Assembly (NCBI GenBank): GCA_021839095.1
Contig: JAKCBU010000003.1
Span: 1 to 19,582, forward strand
DNA from: Pseudomonadota bacterium
GTDB lineage: Bacteria > Pseudomonadota > Gammaproteobacteria > Acidithiobacillales > Acidithiobacillaceae
Direction: 5' to 3'
Length of the DNA stretch: 19,582 nucleotides
In this document: positions 6,920 through 14,872 of the stretch, piece after piece
Numbering within the stretch: the stretch's first letter is position 1
Layout of the letters: each line of letters opens with the position of its first letter
Translations under genes and position numbers: made by a program
The notes under the pieces: generated by a model
What the model was told of the DNA's origin: nothing
The model's input: the letters and a program-made list of their open reading frames with translations, nothing else
The model's database searches: none

Positions 6920-7468
6920 TCAGCGTGCCACCAGGGCCATGGCGGCCAGCGTAGGTACCGGCGCGAATCCCGGTTGCAGGGCATGTCCCACATACGTCAG
7001 GCGCAGGGTGTAGGACTGTCCCGTCCAGGGACCATGTGGCGTCGGCGCTTCCTGTAACTGGACCGGAAAGATCAGCGTCGGGCGCGATGCCGTGCCCGTG
7101 ATTTGATGCGTTCCCGTCTGTTTCAGGCGAACACTGGCCCCCTTCCGTTCGACCGCCTGCGCAATACCCAGCGTCTGTAGCAGGTGAACATACTGAAGCT
7201 TGGCGGCGGGCAGACTGCCAAAGCCTGCCAGTCGCTCCGATTGCGCCAAGGCCGCCTTCGATGCCGCAGGATTGCCGGGAGTGCCGGAAATCCGGAACAA
7301 CTGGGTCAAGGGTCCCCCCTGATGCAGAAACATCGGGCCGTTGACCAACTGGCGGATGCTCAGAGGTCGTATATCCTGCGCCTGTGCCGGAGTCATTCCC
7401 GCCACGGTGCATCCGATCAGCACACCCCATCCCAGCACCGCTACGGGTGGTATCCTCCAACGTCGCAT
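6920..7468 (-). CDS. Exported protein or lipoprotein of the type IVB locus
   Basis: A 182-residue protein with an N-terminal signal peptide (RRWRIPPVAVLGWGVLIGC...). Two processing sites are possible: a lipobox LIGC with C20, or signal peptidase I after AQA (about residue 30). The mature part has helical segments followed by a beta-rich end (TLIFPVQLQEAP, YTLRLTYVG). AAGGAG lies just upstream of the ATG. It sits directly between the DotE-like gene and the transglycosylase gene. I do not recognise a Dot/Icm family; position suggests an element-specific periplasmic or outer-membrane subunit. Confidence 0.65.
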   Translation of the reverse strand: MRRWRIPPVAVLGWGVLIGCTVAGMTPAQAQDIRPLSIRQLVNGPMFLHQGGPLTQLFRISGTPGNPAASKAALAQSERLAGFGSLPAAKLQYVHLLQTLGIAQAVERKGASVRLKQTGTHQITGTASRPTLIFPVQLQEAPTPHGPWTGQSYTLRLTYVGHALQPGFAPVPTLAAMALVAR

Positions 7469-7478
7469 ATCCCTCTCC

Positions 7479-8000
7479 TTATATCGGTAACGTCAATCCA
7501 AAGGTGGAGCCGATGGCCTTGGCGGTCGCCACACAGACCGTCGCCAAACCGCCGCCCATAATGTGCGTTACCCCCTTGCGCGCCGTCACCCCCTGCCCCG
7601 CCGATCCATTGCCCACTTCCCGCAGAATCATCAGGCCGCGCACGATGGCAATCCATCCCACCACCTGAACGAAATACTCGACAGCTTCGACCGCCGTGGT
7701 CATGTTCTGCCCGCCAGGACCGGTATAGGCCAAAGCTTGCAGACTGGAATGCGACCCTGTGAACAAGGTGTTTTCCGTGTGCCAGCCCAGGGTCGGCAGC
7801 GCGATCAGCGCCGCCCCCAGCAATATCTGGGACATCACCGACTCCTTGGTGATGCGGGCGTCATACAGACTATTCCGTCCGCGCCACAACCCATGACCGA
7901 CATAGAAAAATCCGAGCAGATAGGAAAAGTCCTGCAACAGGATGAGGACATCCGGAAGCTGTGCCCGCAGGTTCTCGATCATCGTGATGGCGGTAATCAT
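7479..8000 (-). CDS. dotE: DotE/IcmC-like membrane protein of the type IVB secretion system
   Basis: A 173-residue protein with about four membrane spans (near 17-38, 56-73, 103-126 and 145-168) and a conserved-looking first segment LLQDFSYLLGFFYVGHGLW, typical in size and layout of the IcmC/IcmD (DotE/DotP; TraQ/TraR of IncI plasmids) family. These inner-membrane proteins are structural parts of the type IVB channel. The start has GGAG immediately after the DotF-like stop codon, so translation is probably coupled. Gene order dotG-x-dotF-dotE matches the Legionella icmE-icmG-icmC order. It could equally be called DotP-like, since the two are paralogues. Confidence 0.65.
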   Translation of the reverse strand: MITAITMIENLRAQLPDVLILLQDFSYLLGFFYVGHGLWRGRNSLYDARITKESVMSQILLGAALIALPTLGWHTENTLFTGSHSSLQALAYTGPGGQNMTTAVEAVEYFVQVVGWIAIVRGLMILREVGNGSAGQGVTARKGVTHIMGGGLATVCVATAKAIGSTFGLTLPI

Positions 8001-8015
8001 GGTGGCGAGTTCTCC

Positions 8016-8786
8016 TTAAAAGCCCAGCCAGCCCGCTGAGGTCTTCACCCCTTGGGGAGCCACGGCGAGAATCGTCAAGCCGGGAAGATGCTCACCCGCC
8101 CGCGCAATAACGGTTTCCCCATCGGGATTACTGAGCCAGGCTTCGGTCTCCCCAATAGATTGCAGACGGTAGCCCGCCACTGCAGAGCGTGTCGCCATGG
8201 CTGCTCCCGCAAAGGGATCATGCGACCGCTTGGCCACCCGATGCAGGCGCTGTTCCAAGTGCCGCTCGGTGTCTATCGTATGGGCATCCATCCGCCCCAT
8301 GGCGGTGGAGAGCGCCTGTATTTCCCGCTGCATCTGGACCAGCTCGACCTGCATGGAATTCAGCGCCGCGACCGGAACCAGCTTCCCCGCAGACGCTGAC
8401 GAGGAGGCCTCAGACGGGGAAGCCAGCGGCGTGACCACTCCGGCGCGCACGCCCGTATCCGATCCTTCGGCACCCATGGAGATCGCGGCGGGCGGACTCT
8501 GTAGCGATGCTCCGGAATCCGAAGATCCGGGCGGCGTAGCCGCCGGCGCGGGCATGGCAGTAACGGGTACCGCCGCAGGCGCTTTGACGGCCTGATACTG
8601 TGCCGTAGGCAGACTTGCAGCAGGCCTACTTGCCGTAGGCGTGCCCGCAAAGGACGCCGCCGTTGGCGCAGGCTTCGGTGCGCCCGAACTTCCACCGAAA
8701 ACATGCAGCTTGTAGGCGACCATGCCGCCGATCACCACGATCATCACCCCGGTGATGATGTTCATCTTCTGTGCTTGCCAATCCAT
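8016..8786 (-). CDS. dotF: DotF/IcmG-like core protein
   Basis: A 256-residue bitopic protein: short cytoplasmic N-terminus, one membrane span (about 9-29), a long Ala/Pro/Ser-rich periplasmic linker (30-140), a likely coiled coil (about 143-190, MQVELVQMQREIQALS) and a small C-terminal beta-rich domain (205-256, YRLQSIGETEAWL ... GVKTSAGWLGF) recalling PilP/DotF periplasmic domains. DotF joins DotC, DotD, DotG and DotH in the core complex. Start ATG 8786 has a strong AGGAGG site 5 nt upstream; longer in-frame starts would lie inside the sigma-like gene. The linker shows short internal DNA repeats around TGCCGTAGGC. Confidence 0.6.
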   Translation of the reverse strand: MDWQAQKMNIITGVMIVVIGGMVAYKLHVFGGSSGAPKPAPTAASFAGTPTASRPAASLPTAQYQAVKAPAAVPVTAMPAPAATPPGSSDSGASLQSPPAAISMGAEGSDTGVRAGVVTPLASPSEASSSASAGKLVPVAALNSMQVELVQMQREIQALSTAMGRMDAHTIDTERHLEQRLHRVAKRSHDPFAGAAMATRSAVAGYRLQSIGETEAWLSNPDGETVIARAGEHLPGLTILAVAPQGVKTSAGWLGF

Positions 8787-8799
8787 GTTTTCCTCCTGA

Positions 8800-9492
8800 T
8801 TATCGGTCAATCTTTGCAATGCGCTGCATGAGATCCTCAAACAGCTGACAGCGCGAATCGGGCAATCCCATGATGGCTTGCAACTGCTGATACCCATTCC
8901 CAAAATACCGACCACGAATCCACATGAGGGCTTGCGGCCCGTATTTCTTCGCAATCCGTTGGACCGCTTCTTTTTCGTACACCCGTTGATTGGGGTCCGG
9001 ATCATAACCGGGTATTTCCAGGGTCTCGAGCGCCTCCGACCCCACATGAGTTCTCTCGTCGGGGACATGATGCAGCTTCGCCAACCGCGATACGCCCCAC
9101 ATCAGATGGTTATAGATCTGCGTTCCCACACAGCAGGTTGGCTGCGCGCACAACGGTTTTTCCCGATCCAGCAATTCGATACACGCCACAAAAAAATCCT
9201 GTTTGACATCCTCAACCACCCCGTTATATGGGGCAATATAACTGCGTTTGCGCAAGGCCCTCCCGGTATAACTGGCGGCTTCGTCCATGAATTCGGTGAC
9301 CTTGCTGTTGTCCTGCACCTGCCCCATGCGCACGGCCATGCGCGCCGCACATCCGTGGGCATAGCGAATGGCGATACGCACCCGCGCCGGTTCATCCGGA
9401 AGAAACTCATGGTCTATGGCCACCAGCTCCGGGTTTTCCTCGGGAATATCCTTGTCGAAATTCAGTTCGTTCACCTGCGCATGGGCGTTCAC
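8800..9492 (-). CDS. Sigma-factor-like protein (divergent), GTG start
   Basis: A 230-residue soluble protein. Residues about 92-140 (VVEDVKQDFFVACIELLD ... IYNHLMWGVSRLAKLHH) line up with the layout of ECF sigma region 2 (DLVQEvFl.. followed by WL..iarn), and residues about 172-228 (VYEKEAVQRIAKKYGPQALMWIRGRYFGNG ... LQAIMGLPDSRCQLFEDLMQRI) with region 4, including the pre-helix ..LP.rQ-like spacing and a helix-turn-helix. The linker with PDPNQ between them also fits. It has a long extra N-terminus. GTG 9492 is used, with AAGGAGTGGGGA upstream. It is inserted between the DotG- and DotF-like genes, where no Dot/Icm subunit is expected. It might set expression of transfer genes; or it is a remote helical protein with chance similarity. 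Gene certain, function tentative. Confidence 0.75.
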   Translation of the reverse strand: MNAHAQVNELNFDKDIPEENPELVAIDHEFLPDEPARVRIAIRYAHGCAARMAVRMGQVQDNSKVTEFMDEAASYTGRALRKRSYIAPYNGVVEDVKQDFFVACIELLDREKPLCAQPTCCVGTQIYNHLMWGVSRLAKLHHVPDERTHVGSEALETLEIPGYDPDPNQRVYEKEAVQRIAKKYGPQALMWIRGRYFGNGYQQLQAIMGLPDSRCQLFEDLMQRIAKIDR

Positions 9493-9509
9493 ATACGGGT
9501 CCCCACTCC

Positions 9510-10784
9510 TTATCCGGCGACCCCCTGCTCCACCGATTTCATAAACAATATGCCGACACCGGTGCCCGAGCGGACATGCACCGTAGGCGGCGTTTCAAAG
9601 CGTTTTTCCATGATCGGTGCCAGGACCTCGCCCACGTTGCCAACGGCACTGGCCGCGATCTGTCCATTGGACAGGCTCTGGGTGACCACACCGACGCCGG
9701 ACCCCGTGATATAGCTGTTGGTGTTGGCGTATTGCAGGGCATTGGTCACGCCTTCGAGCAACGCCGAACCAATGAGCCAACCGTACCGATACAACACATG
9801 GTAATTGGTGTAGGTGGACAAGGCGGTGCGCGCCGTGGCGGTGGTGATGGCCACGGCCTGGATCGGATAACTCTGATGGTTCAGGGTCATTTCGTTGAAT
9901 TCGACCACGACGCGGCCGGCATGACGCACATATCCGCCGAGCAGCTTGGCCCCGGCAAAGCGCCCGTCCTCAATGGTCGCCATGACCGGCCCAGGCTCCG
10001 TGCTCTTGATGGAGGTATCCAGTACCGCAAAGGAGATATGACCAGGTTCCGCCAGGACCACGGGCTGCGGCTTCGACGCACTGGAAGTGGATGCCGTCGC
10101 CGCCGTGGCGGTCGCAGGCACCACCTGTCCGGGCAACTTGGCCGTACTGTTTTCGGTTTGGGCCACAACCGGAACCAGCCCCTTGGTGATGCTGCGGATC
10201 TCCTTGTCCATGGCCGTCTGATATGGATAGGCTCCATACGCCGGCCCGATGGGCCGCTGGACCATGGGCGGCGCTGGCGGCGCGGACACGGCCGGTGCGA
10301 CGGGAGGCAGACGGTAGTTTTGTAATGGCCCCATGGGCGGAATGTAACTGCCACCGTGCTGGGCCGCCTGTTGCGCTTGCTCCGCGTTTTCAGCATGCGC
10401 CGCTTGTTGGTAGGGCAAAGGGGCCGCACCACCCGCCATGCCCGCGTGCTGCGGCACCACAGGCGCTTGATCAGTCGGTGCCGGCGCTTTATGTCGCCCC
10501 GATGTCAGGACGTCGATCAGTCCGACCAGGAGCACCAAAAAAGCGATGCCCAGCAGAATCATCATCGACCGGCGCGGGCCATTCCAGTTGTCGCGCAGGA
10601 CGCTGGCCAAACCGCGACGATTCTGACCGGGATGGGGTGCGCGTGGCGCTTCACTCTGCTGCGTCCCGGTCTCTGATGGTCCCGTCTCCGGCGTGGACGA
10701 TGTGTCTATCTGAGCGGCATTTCCCGTCCCAGGCGTATTCGGCGACGACTGCGGGTCCAGATGGGGTTCCTGACGCTCATCCAT
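9510..10784 (-). CDS. dotG: DotG/IcmE-like core protein (TraO/VirB10 type)
   Basis: A 424-residue protein: polar cytoplasmic N-terminus (1-70), one membrane span (about 73-95), a long Ala/Pro/Gln-rich periplasmic linker, and a C-terminal VirB10/TrbI-like domain (about 240-424) with AVLDTSIKSTEPGPVMATIEDGRFAGAKLLG, VVVEFNEMTLNHQSYPIQAVAI and GVGILFMKSVEQG. It spans the envelope and forms the central channel with DotH. It has no pentapeptide-type repeat region, so it is much shorter than Legionella DotG and nearer to IncI TraO. The start overlaps the DotH-like stop by 8 nt, with GGAGG upstream. Confidence 0.85.
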   Translation of the reverse strand: MDERQEPHLDPQSSPNTPGTGNAAQIDTSSTPETGPSETGTQQSEAPRAPHPGQNRRGLASVLRDNWNGPRRSMMILLGIAFLVLLVGLIDVLTSGRHKAPAPTDQAPVVPQHAGMAGGAAPLPYQQAAHAENAEQAQQAAQHGGSYIPPMGPLQNYRLPPVAPAVSAPPAPPMVQRPIGPAYGAYPYQTAMDKEIRSITKGLVPVVAQTENSTAKLPGQVVPATATAATASTSSASKPQPVVLAEPGHISFAVLDTSIKSTEPGPVMATIEDGRFAGAKLLGGYVRHAGRVVVEFNEMTLNHQSYPIQAVAITTATARTALSTYTNYHVLYRYGWLIGSALLEGVTNALQYANTNSYITGSGVGVVTQSLSNGQIAASAVGNVGEVLAPIMEKRFETPPTVHVRSGTGVGILFMKSVEQGVAG

Positions 10785-11889
10785 GATGGTTGTCCTCCCA
10801 CTGATAGCGCTGCAGACTAATGGTTTCTGGTTGGCCGTTGCGGCTCACCGTCACCACCTTGATGTCGGGCAGTACCCAGGCATGAATCCCTGCCGGCCCC
10901 TGCATGGTCGCTATCCACGCCGGCGCGATCACCGTCGCCGGTGCCCGCAGCAGGAGCCGCTTGCCGCGCGGCCCTTCCCAGGACCATGCCGATATCCGCG
11001 CGGGATCACCCAGGACATGTAAGCGCCGGGCTCCCGCAGGGGCAACGCCCTGAACCAGACTCAGTAGCGCGTTGGTGTAGTTGGCGCCCCCCATGACTCC
11101 GCCCACGGGGGCCGGCAGTCCGGGTTCCGCCGCATTGACCCGCAATCGGACCGCATAATCCACAATGCCGCCGCCCGATGCCCCCTGTACACCTGGCAGC
11201 AGGGCCACCATCAAAGGTACCGATTCGCCGCGCAGATACAGGGCCAGATCGCTTTGCGCATAAGGCTGAAGATCCGATACGGCGGCACTGTTGCCGGCCA
11301 CCGAAACGTTGAACGCCTTGGGATTGCCGACGGAGAAGCGCACGATGGACCATGGTCGCCCGTAAGCATCGACCACGTTGATGGTCGAAACATAACCGCT
11401 TTGCACCGACACCGAAGGCGGCGCGCCGACGCCAATGCGGGCATTGATGGTCTCGATGCGCGGCATGGCCGGGGACAACGGGGCTTCCTGCGCGCGGCGG
11501 TTGGCATTGATGGCTTCCCGGAGTTCGGCGATTTGTCCCGCCGTCAACGGCATCGCCGCCTTGAGGGTGTCGTGGAACGCTTTACTCTCTGGCAATGGTG
11601 GCAAACCCTCCTGGGTCGCCGGCGTAGTACTCGGCAGAATCGTTGCCGGTGTGGTACTCGCCGGAGTACCCGTTGGACTTTGCGCCGCCGGCGTTTGGGC
11701 CACGGTCTGCTGCGCCATGCTGGTGTTCTCCGGCGGCGGCGCGGCTATGGGTTGCGCTACCACCGGCATCGACGTCGCCGTATTTCCACCCGCGTCGGGC
11801 GTGAGTATCCGCACGCCCGCGTCTGCGGTGCCCCAGACACCAAGCGCGCCACCGACGATCAGTGCGCCAACGATCCGTTTGTACGTCAT
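10777..11889 (-). CDS. dotH: DotH/IcmK-like outer-membrane core protein (TraN type)
   Basis: A 370-residue exported protein. Signal peptide 1-24 (ends ADA), a Pro/Thr/Ala-rich linker to about 100 with an imperfect STTPATILPSTTPAT repeat, a helical stretch (104-133), then the DotH/IcmK domain starting RIGVGAPPSVSVQSGYVSTINVVDAYGRPW and continuing VRFSVGNPKAFNVSV. This family forms the outer ring of the type IVB core complex. ATG 11889 was chosen for its GGACGGAAAC site and signal peptide; the frame is open further upstream, into the DotI-like gene. Confidence 0.85.
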   Translation of the reverse strand: MTYKRIVGALIVGGALGVWGTADAGVRILTPDAGGNTATSMPVVAQPIAAPPPENTSMAQQTVAQTPAAQSPTGTPASTTPATILPSTTPATQEGLPPLPESKAFHDTLKAAMPLTAGQIAELREAINANRRAQEAPLSPAMPRIETINARIGVGAPPSVSVQSGYVSTINVVDAYGRPWSIVRFSVGNPKAFNVSVAGNSAAVSDLQPYAQSDLALYLRGESVPLMVALLPGVQGASGGGIVDYAVRLRVNAAEPGLPAPVGGVMGGANYTNALLSLVQGVAPAGARRLHVLGDPARISAWSWEGPRGKRLLLRAPATVIAPAWIATMQGPAGIHAWVLPDIKVVTVSRNGQPETISLQRYQWEDNHHG

Positions 11890-11902
11890 GATGTTTCCGT
11901 CC

Positions 11903-12580
11903 TTATTGTTGTTGCGGCATTGGGCCAAAAATGATGGAATCCACCGCCCATCCACGCGGGATCTGGACGTTGTTCTGCCGCAGTAGGATCAGGGTGGCCA
12001 GATGACGTTTGGCGCTCTCATAGCCACTGCTCTCATACACGACTTTTACCGGGATCTGGATTTTCCACGCGTAGGTGTGCGTCCCCTGCAGGACGCCCTG
12101 CTGAACGATGACCGGCGCCCCCGTAATCGCAATGGCCATGAACAGGCGCTTGCGTTCGAGCGTGTGCATATTGCCAGAACTAAACAGCGCCGTGTGATAG
12201 GCGCGGAATCCCGCCGGCGTGAACCATTTTGCCGCATGCTCGATCCGCATCCGAAAATCCGAGAAATTCATGTTGAATCCCGATTCGAGGGCCTCCTGCG
12301 CACCAGTCAACACGGCGCCCGAAGTGAGCAGGGGCTGGTCCGTTGGCACGGCCTGGATGAGCTTGCCGTGAATGGCTTCAAAATAGCGGATCGGGACGGG
12401 CCGCTCCGCCAGACGATAAACCACGACCCCCAGTACCCCTGCTACCACCCAACCCCCAATGGCTGCAGCACCCAATACCCGGAAGGTGTTCGCCCACCCC
12501 GCTCTTTGCAGCACAATTTGTTCCACCGGTGAGGGGGTTGACGCCGTTTCGGAGGCTGGCTTTTGCGCTTCAGTCGCCAT
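11903..12580 (-). CDS. dotI: DotI/IcmL-like inner-membrane protein (TraM type)
   Basis: A 225-residue bitopic protein with one membrane span (about 34-56) and a periplasmic domain that ends in the DotI/IcmL signature: WKIQIPVKVVYESSG, LATLILLRQNN and PRGWAVDSIIFGP. In Legionella DotI forms inner-membrane complexes with DotJ. It starts 11 nt inside the DotJ-like gene, so the two are translationally coupled, and the DotH-like gene follows 13 bp later. Confidence 0.85.
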   Translation of the reverse strand: MATEAQKPASETASTPSPVEQIVLQRAGWANTFRVLGAAAIGGWVVAGVLGVVVYRLAERPVPIRYFEAIHGKLIQAVPTDQPLLTSGAVLTGAQEALESGFNMNFSDFRMRIEHAAKWFTPAGFRAYHTALFSSGNMHTLERKRLFMAIAITGAPVIVQQGVLQGTHTYAWKIQIPVKVVYESSGYESAKRHLATLILLRQNNVQIPRGWAVDSIIFGPMPQQQ

Positions 12581-12869
12581 CCAACCCTCCCTGGAGTGAG
12601 GCGGTTGGGAGCGTCAGGACCATGCCGTGTTCCTCCTGGAGGAAAGTGCTCGGTTTGGGCGATTGCCACAACGCCAGATAGGCGACGGCAAAGCTCAGCG
12701 CCAAGGCGACGAGCCATCCCGACAGGGCAACCGGCCATATCCATCGGCGCAGGTTGTACCAAGCATCCACATCCATGGGACTGTGGCGCAATACCGATGG
12801 CCGGTTGCGCGCCTGCTTGAGCGTCCAGCGGGGCCTCTGCGGAGAGGATGCCTTTTTGTTTGCCGTCAT
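12570..12869 (-). CDS. dotJ: DotJ/IcmM-like short membrane protein
   Basis: A 99-residue protein with a basic cytoplasmic N-terminus, one membrane span (about 44-67) preceded by YNLRRWIWPVALSGW, and a short periplasmic tail. DotJ/IcmM is known as a truncated DotI-like protein encoded directly upstream of dotI, and both size and position match; sequence similarity itself is too slight to prove it. ATG 12869 is used; the frame remains open upstream through the intergenic gap. It opens the secretion gene run, 64 bp after the AAA+ ATPase gene. Confidence 0.6.
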   Translation of the reverse strand: MTANKKASSPQRPRWTLKQARNRPSVLRHSPMDVDAWYNLRRWIWPVALSGWLVALALSFAVAYLALWQSPKPSTFLQEEHGMVLTLPTASLQGGLDGD

Positions 12870-12920
12870 GGTGGCTTTATCCTGCTTATTAAGGATTACT
12901 GTTGGTCTTGTAACCGATGC

Positions 12921-12934
12921 GAACCTTTTTGGTT
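12921..12934. promoter_or_regulatory. AACCTTTTTGGTT motif between ATPase and dotJ-like genes
   Basis: AACC-TTTTT-GGTT (12922-12934) contains AACCTTTTT, matching the AAACCTTTT family of the 16.2-17.4 kb control region, and is also a small inverted repeat. It lies at the end of the ATPase gene, upstream of the secretion operon. A weak minus-strand promoter (TTACAA, 17 bp, AATAAG) follows. Operator role is inferred. Confidence 0.35.
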
Positions 12935-14058
12935 TAATGAGGATGGACACCATGCGGTTTTTTGCCCAACGGCGGCGATGCTGTGGCCGCAAAGCCAAAA
13001 GCGGTATTCAGCCGCTCGGGTACACGAAGATGGTCAAGACCCGGACGCAATTCCTGTCCGCCTTCCGTATCGAGGATGGACTGACTGCTGGCGGTAGCGC
13101 CGCAGAGCTTTTCCAACGCCTGCCGGATCTCCCGTGGCGTGCGGGTGCGCTCCACGATCCGATCGCGTACCCGCGTTTCGAGTGTGGGATGAAACACCCA
13201 GCCCCAAGGACGATTTTCGAGCAGATGCTGATACATCTGTTCCGTGATCTGCGCGCGTTCCGCTGCATCCGGAGCGCGAATCGTCACCACTTGCATCCGC
13301 GAGCGGATCGGTTCCGGTATCCCTTCCGCAACGTTGGCGGTGGCCACCCACTGCAGCCGCGACGTATCGATGGGCAGAGGAAAATACTCATCCCGGAACT
13401 CCTGCGCGGTATGCCGTTCCAGCAAGCCATACAGCGGTCCCAGCGCATCGTACTGGGTGGTGGCGACCGCCTTGTCGATTTCATCGAGCACCAACAGCGG
13501 ATTGGCATAGCCGCCTTGCAACAATTGCGTGAACACCATACCCGGCTTCGCATCCGACCAGCTCGAACTCATCCCCGAAAGCACGAATCCTGCCGTGGTC
13601 GTGGCCATCTGCACCGAGCGATGCTCGATCCGCAACAACTGGGCCAGACGCGTGGCGAAATAGGTCTTGCCCAATCCGGGATCACCCAGCAGCAATAACG
13701 GCGGGATCTGCAGCCCCGCACCCGAGTGGTGGCTGAGATACCAGGCATCCCGGATGATCTCGATGACCTCCCAGAAATGCGGAAACTGCTTGCGCAGCAC
13801 CCGCTCGATGAACCCCCACTCCAGCCCCGCGGTATTGCGCAGACGCCGTGCGCTTTGGCCCTGTTCAAGTCGGCTCGCCAAACTCAGTAAGGCGCGTTCC
13901 GTCTGTGAGAAATGGGCTTCATCCCGCCCGCGCCATCCGGGAATCAGATTCTCCAGAACCTCCGGGATACGACGCGGATCGTACAACGTCAGAAATTGGT
14001 CGGTTGGGTTCAGCAAGTTCTTGTAAGAACGTTGATTGATGTTCTGGATCGGGATCAT
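12934..14058 (-). CDS. AAA+ ATPase of the replication/transfer module
   Basis: A 374-residue ATPase. Walker A is GDPGLGKT (125-132), Walker B LLVLDEIDK (188-196), with a sensor-1-like VATANV and an arginine-finger candidate RSRM near residue 253. The fold resembles the Lon or MoxR type of AAA+ module, but no protease domain follows; the N-terminal 110 residues are unique. I prefer ATG 14058 (AGGA 10 nt upstream) to ATG 14076. It could remodel a protein complex at the origin or the secretion base. It lies between the helicase-loader gene and the dotJ-like gene, and its 5' end lies inside the overlong reading frame of the loader. Confidence 0.75.
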   Translation of the reverse strand: MIPIQNINQRSYKNLLNPTDQFLTLYDPRRIPEVLENLIPGWRGRDEAHFSQTERALLSLASRLEQGQSARRLRNTAGLEWGFIERVLRKQFPHFWEVIEIIRDAWYLSHHSGAGLQIPPLLLLGDPGLGKTYFATRLAQLLRIEHRSVQMATTTAGFVLSGMSSSWSDAKPGMVFTQLLQGGYANPLLVLDEIDKAVATTQYDALGPLYGLLERHTAQEFRDEYFPLPIDTSRLQWVATANVAEGIPEPIRSRMQVVTIRAPDAAERAQITEQMYQHLLENRPWGWVFHPTLETRVRDRIVERTRTPREIRQALEKLCGATASSQSILDTEGGQELRPGLDHLRVPERLNTAFGFAATASPPLGKKPHGVHPH

Positions 14059-14872
14059 GTGCGGAATATCCTGCATTGCGACACTGCCCGTATAGTGCTA
14101 CAGGTAGCACTGTCGTGCAACCATCCGCAGATGCATCCCCCCCTCTCAAGCTCTTTCGTCCCGTCGCCAGAACCACCAGACTTTCCCGCAGACGATCCCA
14201 GGACGGAAAGCCCATTTTGGGTTTCAGGTGTTCCGGCGTCGCGTTACTGATCAGCACCGTAGGCCGATCTGCGGTATAGCGCATATCGAGCAGCGCAAAG
14301 ACCAACTGCCGCGTGTTTTCTGACCAGGTAACCTTGTCGGTCTCGTCGATCACCAGGAGCGGGATCTCCGACAGACGTTGCAGCACGTCTTCGGAGCGCT
14401 CTGCCGATCCCGGCTTCCAGGCCGCCCGAATATCGTTCAATACCCGGCGCAGACTGGACAGGACGGCCCTCTGGCCCTGGCGCACGAACGCCTCGCACAG
14501 GGCGTGTCCCAGATGGGTTTTGCCCGTTCCCGCCGGACCGTAGAGCCAGAGATTGAGGGAGGCCGCAGTCTCCGTGTCCACCGTGCCCAGATGCGCCAGA
14601 AGCCGTGCGGAGAGCGCCTGGGCGGGAGAGGCCGTGCTTAAAGCGAGTTGAGCGGGCCGGTAACGTCGCGGGGTGGCAGCGAGGCGGGCGCTTTGCAGGG
14701 CTTGTACCCGGCAATCCGGGCATTCCCGATGATGGTGGACCCATACCCCATTGGCCAAGCGCTCGCCCATGCGGTAGCGCCCATGTTCCGGGCAGTGGAG
14801 GTATTCCTCCGGGTCGTTCGACTCCGCGACGATCGCATGACGGGCTTTGAAGGCGTGCAGATCGAAGTTCAT
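13919..14872 (-). CDS. DnaC/IstB-like helicase loader with N-terminal zinc motif
   Basis: A 317-codon frame. Residues 27-54 (C27, H30 and C51-x2-C54) form a likely zinc site; then an AAA+ domain with Walker A GPAGTGKTH (112-120), Walker B LLVIDETDK (172-180) and sensor-1 LISNATPEH (207-215). The conserved part ends near residue 245 (WDRLRESLVVLATGRKSL), as in DnaC, which loads the replicative helicase. The remaining 70 residues follow a run of seven G (14143-14137 on the plus numbering) and 140-158 nt of them overlap the next gene in another frame. With one G fewer the gene would stop at 14098, right before the ATPase gene. ATG 14872 overlaps the upstream stop by ATGA. Confidence 0.8.
   Translation of the reverse strand: MNFDLHAFKARHAIVAESNDPEEYLHCPEHGRYRMGERLANGVWVHHHRECPDCRVQALQSARLAATPRRYRPAQLALSTASPAQALSARLLAHLGTVDTETAASLNLWLYGPAGTGKTHLGHALCEAFVRQGQRAVLSSLRRVLNDIRAAWKPGSAERSEDVLQRLSEIPLLVIDETDKVTWSENTRQLVFALLDMRYTADRPTVLISNATPEHLKPKMGFPSWDRLRESLVVLATGRKSLRGGDASADGCTTVLPVALYGQCRNAGYSAHDPDPEHQSTFLQELAEPNRPISDVVRSASYPGGSGESDSRMARAG
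14137..14143 (-). other. Homopolymer G7 near the helicase-loader C-terminus
   Basis: A run of seven C on the plus strand, read as G7 in the gene. A one-base change of length moves the frame to a TAG at 14100-14098 and removes the long overlap with the ATPase gene. It may be a natural contingency or slippage tract, a sequencing error, or an evolved extension. Confidence 0.6.

Noticed and set aside
6139..6993. Minus-strand 284-codon frame across the transglycosylase gene
   Set aside because: Out of frame with the SLT domain, which has all expected motifs in the neighbouring frame.
6918..7460. Upstream in-frame extension of the transglycosylase
   Set aside because: It overlaps the exported-protein gene entirely and encodes low-complexity shadow sequence without a signal peptide.
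8787..9068. Longer start for the DotF-like protein
   Set aside because: It would lie inside the sigma-like gene; the strong AGGAGG site and the membrane span support the start at 8786.
9576..10325. Plus-strand 249-codon frame opposite the dotG-like gene
   Set aside because: Arg/Gly/His-rich mirror of a well-supported VirB10-like gene on the other strand.
12754..13698. Long plus-strand frame of 314 codons opposite the AAA+ ATPase gene
   Set aside because: It is antisense to a gene with clear Walker motifs, has no recognisable domain and is Arg/His-rich as expected for a shadow frame.
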